Assembly (NCBI RefSeq): GCF_030272615.1
Contig: NC_081413.1
Coordinates: 557,033,136-557,097,135, forward strand
Source: Cryptomeria japonica
Lineage: Eukaryota > Streptophyta > Pinopsida > Cupressales > Cupressaceae
DNA: 64,000 nucleotides
Reading direction: 5' to 3'
The position numbers and the translations under genes were made by a program. Below, in pieces: positions 58,118 to 64,000 of this stretch (position 1 is its first letter; the number at the start of each line of letters is the position of its first letter). Below the pieces are notes generated by a model, which was given only the letters and a program-made list of their open reading frames with translations, did no database searches and was not told the origin of the DNA.

Positions 58118-58846
58118 TTACATTAGCATAGCAGATTCTCTCCCCCTCTCTTTTGTTACTTCTTCTATATGTTATTCTCATTCTTCTATTTGTTTTCCTT
58201 AGTGTTGTCTACTTGAGGACGATGCAAAGTATTGAGATCTCTCGATCTCTCTCATGTTGACTCAAAAGACACATGTGTTCCCTTCTTCTAGGTGACCTTC
58301 CTTGATTGGGGAATGAAGAACAATTATGCATACATACATATGATATATATACATGAATTATCATACAGCATACTGACCCCGAGGAAAGCGAAGTCACCTC
58401 GTGCTTTGTGTTTTGTGTCTATTATCCTTGGGTTTATCTCACACTGGGGGGCTAAATCCTTGCGATAACGTGCTCCTTTCCTTTCTCATTTCTTATATGT
58501 ATCACTACCTTAAAGAAATCACCCCCGGTGAGGCGTGTGCGATCGCTTTAACGTAGGGGGGCATACATCCCGTTCATATCTTTTCAAGATACTTGAAAAT
58601 TTCTTGACAAATTTAGCTTTGCCTTGAAAATTTTTGATATCTTTCTTGCATGACTCATAGTGAGGGAACCTTACTACTGACAGTCATGGTTCTCCCTCGT
58701 GATCTTCCCTTTTACTTTGTCAATCGAAGTCATAAGATCCTTAGTCCACTGGGGGCTTGGTGTGTCTTGCCTCCTTGACGTGGTGAAAGTCTTTCAATAT
58801 TGTTTCCTTGTACTTTACCGGAAGTATGAACATACATACTCCCACT
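58118..58846 (+). other. R1 3' untranslated region
   Basis: Non-coding. Several G-runs resemble polypurine tracts: CACTGGGGGGCTAAAT near 58443, GTAGGGGGGCATAC near 58553 and CACTGGGGGCTTGG near 58748. Confidence 0.7.
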
Positions 58847-58861
58847 AAAGTGGGGGCTAAA
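58847..58861 (+). promoter_or_regulatory. R1 polypurine tract
   Basis: AAAGTGGGGGCTAA before the 3' LTR start TGTAGCGTCC. Confidence 0.8.
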
Positions 58862-60131
58862 TGTAGCGTCCTAAAATTGCGACACTTGCAATTTCGACTG
58901 CATTTCGGTCTTCACGATGGCGACGCAACACGCAACCTGAATGGAGACCCCGAAACTTGCTCACGACACTGAAAACTGCATTTTTCAAGCACCCTGGCCT
59001 GAACCTCCTTGCACCCTGCTGTCCCGGGAGGTGGGACCAGAGCGCCCAGCGCCCTGGTCCTTCAGGACCAGGGCGCCTAGCGCCCTAGTCCCCAAGACCA
59101 TGGCGCCCAGCGCCCTGGTCCCTGGGTCCTATTTTGGGCCCGGTCTCCTAAGGGGTCTCGGGTCTTTTTGTTTGCAATTTGGAAATTAACTTTCCTGGTC
59201 GGCCTAAGGTCGAGAAAATCAGTCTATCAGCCCTAAATGACAAGTATATAAACTACATTTTTCTCTCTCATTTGGCATGAGGAGGATATATGTGAAAAGC
59301 GTGGAAACTATACTCAAGCATTCAAGCATTCAAGCATTCAAGCATTCCTTCAAGCAATTGATCATTTCAAGTCTCCATTCAAGGCTAAGTGTTGCATTCA
59401 AGTCAAGGATTCAACCATTGAAGAGGAGATCACATACATGCTACATACAACATACAACATCTAAACCTTCGCACATAAGGATACAAACATCCTTAGAACA
59501 AGGTATTAGTACTTGTTTTACATTACAGTCATTTACATTTACAGCACTTGCTCATTTCTTGGTTAATTCCAAAACCGGGGTTTGACCTAAAGGCAAACCC
59601 CTAATCCCTAACCCCCCAATCGTCTTCACTTTTCTGTGTGTAGGTTGCAGGTACGTGGCTGAAATTGAAGATCTGGAATCCTTATGCAGAGACGAACAGA
59701 TCCCCCTTCGTTTCGCGGATTTTTCGGAGGACCGTGGCGCCGGGCGCCATCGTCCCGACAACTTTTGCTCAAATTTGCAGGACAGTGTCGTATCGACATT
59801 TTACTACTAATTCCAGGTCCGCAGCTTCATACTGTATTCCTATCTTAGTTTATAAGCGAATCTTTATCACTTTCTATGCATGCTTAGCTTAATTCTTCTA
59901 TCAACATTCTTTACAAAAGAGGGTAGCCTTGCTGTCTTAACCCTTGAAACACATTTAGCATCCAATCTTGCATTGCGTGGGATTGGATCTTGTGGGTTTC
60001 AACCCCTCTTTTGAATGTAAAGTCTCTCCCCTAAGTGAAAACCATCGAATCCTAGCGAACCTCCCTTCTCTCTCCTCGGAGTTGGAAGAGGGGAGAACAA
60101 CTAGGGTTCGATCGCGATTTCCCGCTTTACA
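58862..60131 (+). repeat. R1 3' LTR
   Basis: As the 5' LTR, with three rather than two GC-rich palindromic units (59037-59122) and four rather than six AAGCATTC copies, which together account for the 14-bp length difference. Confidence 0.93.
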
Positions 60132-60758
60132 GAAAGGAAGGTAACATTTGTATCTTTCAAAAACTGAATGACAATCAAAATAAGTTTATGTTTAGAGTTC
60201 ATATATTCAGGTCTTAAATTTAATGGACAACGTGTAGAAATGAACCTATTCATAATGTATCCCTGTTGAGATAGCTTTAATGATGGGGGATTGTTGCTGA
60301 ATGTAACAATGGATTGTGAAAAAATTGCATTTCTCTGTAGAAGATACTTTGCTACTTTTCATTTGTCATTACTAAGTATCCATGTTATGATTTTAAAAAA
60401 TACCAATATGGTAATCAAATTTGGTGAAATTGCCAAAGGAAACCAAATTTAACACTTAAAAATTTAGATGGAACAAACTATATCAAATCTCAACATTATA
60501 CAAATAACATTCTATTGTTCATTACTTAACCATTGTTAATTATTGGATTAAAGACTAAAGTTTAAAAGAATGAAGCCATGCACATGAGGAACAAGTTATA
60601 TTGAATCTCAACTTCTATATATTAAAATATCGAATAATTACAAGTATATGTCCATATACAAAAATGGCATAAACGACAACTCAAACAAAATGTATGTCCA
60701 TATACAAAATATGCATGCCAATTAAACATGTAAGTATCCCAAAATATTTTATCAGATC
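60132..60758. other. AT-rich non-coding stretch right of R1
   Basis: No gene recognised. Before the R1 insertion it followed 52281 directly. It ends at the stop of the minus-strand multi-exon gene. Confidence 0.55.
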
Positions 60759-62695
60759 CTAGACTACTGATGGATCATCAAAATTGATCCTCTTCGCAGC
60801 ACTCCTCGGCTCTAAAGGATCATCCACAAGAAAAATCAAACCACAATTGAGATTAGCTATATTATATAATTTACATTCGAAAAGTTAACCTAAAAATCAA
60901 TATTCATTGAACTATATTTGAACTCTAAAATTGAATTCTTGATTACCTCATCTCCATGTTTTCTCTTAAGTTGGGAAGGACTCTTGGAATATGTCTTCAA
61001 TAGAGCAGGGATGTCATCAGGATTCTCATAGATAACCTATATATGTTCACAAACATAACATTGATACAAGTTAGCATATAATTGTCGATGATATGAACAA
61101 ATTATATCTTTTAAATACACAACAACAAAAAAGACATGTACTTGAGGCATCTCTTCTGCTTCTTCAGGTATTGTCAGTGTAGTCAACAAGGACATGAAAC
61201 CAACAATTTTTTATACATAAAAATGACAAGTATGTGAAACTATCAATCTATGTAGACATGTATAATCATTTTAAGTTATTTAAACTCTTACTTCAATCAT
61301 GTTTGCATTTGATTACCTTTCGCTTGTCTTTGACTGCGCTACCAGAGCCTGGATTGTGCGACACTGCACTCGTGATAGGTGTGTCCTACAAGAGTAAAAT
61401 AAGATAAACATGTAAGTTACTATATAATTTAATTAATGACAATTTAAATGACAAGCATGTATACAATAAAAAATTGTAAACGACTAGGTGAAATAATATA
61501 ATTATCGTATAGCTATCAAGGCCAAATGAAATGGTTGTCAAGGTTCCCTCATGGACCTGTGATAACTCCTCCTCAGACATCAACTGTTAAATAGACCATA
61601 TATAAACATTATTACTTAATACTGTCTCTTATAAGTATTCATTTAAAATAAAATGCACTATGAATTACAAGTCTTACCACTATATCGCCAGTGTATGATG
61701 AAGGTACCTCCCTGTATCTAGCATGCGAGGACTCCCTAGGGTATGCTCTAGTCCCTATCATCACATCTGGTGCATCGGGCATATCATGCACCTCATAATT
61801 AGCAGTGTTCGTGAGACAATCAATAGGCTCTCCAATAGGACCCACGCATACTTGATTGCACATAGCACAAGTATGAGACACACAAATATGTGGAGCTAAA
61901 GAGGATGTGTCAGCGCCATCGGATCCATCACTAGCATCACCAAAAGGTTGAGCTAGTGCCCTAGCCCGAGAAACCAAAAGGCTACTCAAAGAGTGAATAG
62001 TTGATATTGTCTGTGACATTGCCTCGATAATAATATCTAGATTTTGTACTGGAAGTCGGGGATCAACGGGATGAGGGGGGCCATATGGGCCCTATAATAC
62101 ACAAACCGCCTCTAGTCTATCTTGAGGTATACCTAAACCCACACCCTGGAAAGGCTTGATGTCAAAGTAGTTGACATGCTTGCCCAAAAAAAACTCAGCA
62201 TACAATTTATAGATGAAATAAAATGGGACATCAAGATTATTGTTGGGTGGTCTATCAAAAACCATCCACCAACGATCCCAAAAGTTTTTTACAATATCAT
62301 CATTTTGACACCATTTGATGGAAAGTTTTATTTTTTTCACATATGTGGGTTGTCTAGTGCGGGGATTGATAAATAGTGCGGCAATATCAACATCGGATAT
62401 CTCAAGACCCTTTACCTAATCATAGGTCAATCCATCCACATATTTATTCCTCATGGACTCTCGCCACAAAAAAATGGAATTGTGCTTCGCGATGACAGTG
62501 TCTACATTATTCTTTATGGAATTAAGTGGAGCTAACATTGTGGCTGGACGAAGGATTTTACTGTAAATATTCGCAATGCCTCTCAATTGGTTCAAATTTT
62601 GACCAATTAAATCTTAAATTGAAGGGGTTTGGTAATGGAGGGTTTGGTGGTTGTGGCGGTTGTGGTTGTTCAGGATTGTCATTGTTATCCTCCAT
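60759..62695 (-). pseudogene. Multi-exon gene of unknown function, convergent to the transposase-like gene
   Basis: Start MEDNNDNPEQPQPPQPP at 62695. Exon 1 (62695-61678) includes WSKFEPIERHCEYL, WCQNDDIVKNFWDRWWMVF and GKHVNYFDIKPFQGVGLG, with one frameshift (about 62558) and two TAG stops. Its donor is GTG/GTAAGA. Further exons inferred from open, phase-0 segments bounded by splice sites: exon 2 from 61583 (after TTTAACAG), exon 3 61385-61317 (TTGTAG/GAC ... AAAG/GTAATC), exon 4 about 61195-61142, exon 5 61036-60947 (ATATAG/GTT ... GAG/GTAATC), last exon 60824-60759 ending KRINFDDPSVV. Some sites (end of exon 2, start of exons 4 and 6) are not canonical. The product, about 450 residues, is not recognised. 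Its place opposite the transposase-like gene suggests an accessory gene of the same transposon, an inference. Confidence 0.55.
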
Positions 62696-62880
62696 TTTAC
62701 TTGATTGAAGTTGATATTTTTAATTTAATCAACACATTTCAAAGAACATTGTATTGCAAATGAAAAAACCTAATTTCTATTAAAAAAAATCAAAAAACAA
62801 ATTAAAAAATGCAAAAATTTGAAAAAAGACAACAAAATCGGAGTAAAATCGTGCCTTTGCTCAAGAATTCGTAAAAAAAA
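62696..62880. other. AT-rich region upstream of the multi-exon gene
   Basis: Contains A-rich runs (AAAAAAATCAAAAAACAAATT) and no ORF with motifs; it could hold the promoter of the minus-strand gene, but no element is clear. Confidence 0.4.
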
Positions 62881-63126
62881 TGCCTTATAATTGGATATCA
62901 GGTTAGATCCGATATCGAATTTCGATAGTTCGCGCAACCCATGGGTGAAAAATGAGCCACGGGCTATCCTAGTGGGTATAAAAATACCCATAGGGATAGG
63001 GTATCTGATTCCTATACCTTTTTCCGAGATATGACATATATATTATATATTATGTATTATATATTAAACAATATACGATGTATAATATATAATATATTAT
63101 ATGGATAATATATGATATATTATATT
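62881..63126. repeat. Right edge block: ATCGGATATC motif, small hairpin and TA-rich tract
   Basis: GGATATCAGG and ATCCGATATCGAAT at 62896-62922 match the left clusters at 44981 and 45981. TGGGTAT-AAAA-ATACCCA forms a hairpin at 62973-62990. 63040-63126 is TATATTATATATT-type sequence like 45867-45980. It may mark the right end of the DNA transposon; no clean terminal inverted repeat could be defined by eye. Confidence 0.5.
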
Positions 63127-64000
63127 TGTTGGCAACAACAATGCAGGAAAACTGAGAGGGGGGGTGAATCAGTTTTCACCAAACTTATACAAATTAAGGA
63201 CAACTTCAGATCAAATCATCAACAACAAGAACAAAGATGAACACCACAATAGAAATACACATAACACAGGTTTTGGCGTGGAAAACCTACTAAAGGGAAA
63301 AACCATGGTCAAAACCTACCCACAATATGATGATACTCTACTGTAGTATGTAAAAATATTACAATGGGGAATGCACATGCATTTAGGCACAATGCCTAGA
63401 GCTCACTGCTCAAAACACCAGAAAGGGCTACAACCCAAGGAAGGCTCACTACCTTACAAAGATCGGACACCAATCTGGATTACATGAACTGAAAGAATAG
63501 CATCTCCAAATGCGTGATCACAGTTCTGGTTAAGCACACTTGTTTGCTCTACAACACTTATCTGCTCTTCACTACATAGTGTCGAAAGATCAGTTTGCTT
63601 GTTCACACACAATACTCTCTAATAACGCAGACACCACACAAACACCCAACTTACATGGATATTACACTTATTTATACAAATCATCAACCTTAACCTCAAG
63701 GTCGTTTCAACTCATAAGACCTAATAATAAAATTACATCACACGATACATAGATCAATATCCAGACCAATACAATGTTGGCAAGGACATAGTTCATGGAC
63801 CTAAAACAAAATCTCGAACATGCACCACCACCAAATAACTCACCAAGATCATCTGCAACACACTATAATCATCAAGTCCACATAAGGTTGTATAACATGA
63901 AGAATACCAGCAAACCAATAAAATCTTCAGTAACGTGCACAACAATCAATGAAGACCGGCAACAAGAATAGATCACGATCCCAAAGAATCAACAAGCAAA
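63127..64000 (-). repeat. S4 LTR, minus orientation, cut by the window edge
   Basis: Minus strand ends TTGTTGTTGCCAACA at 63127 after CACCCCCCCTCTCAG. It contains the shared block (GGTTTTTCCC ... GGTTTTCCACG, 63261-63307 as complement). No coding region is supported up to the edge. Whether it is a solo LTR or part of a full element cannot be seen. Confidence 0.65.

Larger units (their letters stand above)
52282..60131 (+). mobile_element. R1 gag-only Gypsy-type retrotransposon (TR-GAG type)
   Basis: LTRs of 1256 bp (52282-53537) and 1270 bp (58862-60131), TGTAGCGTCC to TTTACA, with a perfect duplication GAAAG (52277-52281 and 60132-60136). It has a primer-site-like sequence, a purine tract and a gag-protease-like ORF, but no integrase or RT. 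About 14 substitutions separate the LTRs, close to 1 percent, so it is young. Mobility would have depended on enzymes from a relative. Confidence 0.93.

Overview
The window looks like intergenic DNA from a large, repeat-rich plant genome, most likely a gymnosperm (conifer-like). The grounds are nested Copia and Gypsy-type LTR retrotransposons, initiator-tRNA-Met primer sites, Sirevirus-like polypurine tracts, AT-rich spacers and no convincing single-copy host gene. The lineage is an inference; nothing here fixes genus or species. Almost everything that can be named is mobile DNA, and most coding regions are broken by stops or frameshifts.

Layout. (1) 1-13100: two copies of one LTR family in opposite orientation. 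E2 (minus strand) occupies 1-3277 and 11848-13100 and runs off the left edge. E1 (plus, 3278-11847, target duplication GCAAG) is inserted inside it, which explains the large imperfect inverted repeat between 1-2990 and 3890-6900. (2) 13101-32335: an old Copia element C2 (minus) split by three insertions. These are E2 itself, a full-length younger Copia C1 (minus, 13128-19869, target duplication AATGC), and a very long solo LTR S1 (21696-32057). S1 is in turn split by T1 (22430-30296, target duplication CTTAG), a pol-less Sirevirus-like element that keeps a gag gene and a second large ORF. (3) 32336-45092: two decayed minus-strand copies of a large transposon ORF (34.3-37.5 kb and 38.7-42.2 kb), preceded on their strand by three successive families of short GC-containing palindromic repeats (42.3-44.8 kb). 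(4) 44980-63126: what appears to be the body of an old DNA transposon or composite. It holds a decayed plus-strand transposase-like gene (48.2-49.6 kb) and a convergent minus-strand multi-exon gene (60.76-62.7 kb). AT-rich DNA with ATCGGATATC palindromes lies near both edges. It has been invaded by solo LTRs S2 (45093-45866) and S3 (46113-47639), contains a 357-bp tandem array, and is interrupted by a gag-only retrotransposon R1 (52282-60131, target duplication GAAAG). (5) 63127-64000: start of another minus-oriented LTR.

How the parts relate. Five insertions carry matched 5-bp target duplications (C1, E1, T1, R1 and solo LTR S2), so the nesting order there is well supported; S3 and S1 have weaker duplications. 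E1/E2, T1 and R1 carry gag-like proteins without reverse transcriptase and would have depended on enzymes made elsewhere. C1 has the full Copia order gag-PR-IN-RT-RNase H in one frame but carries twelve in-frame stops. The most unusual signals are the two-gene DNA transposon candidate, the recurrent palindromic hairpin modules in LTRs and leaders, and the shared unknown ORF family found in T1 and twice on the minus strand.
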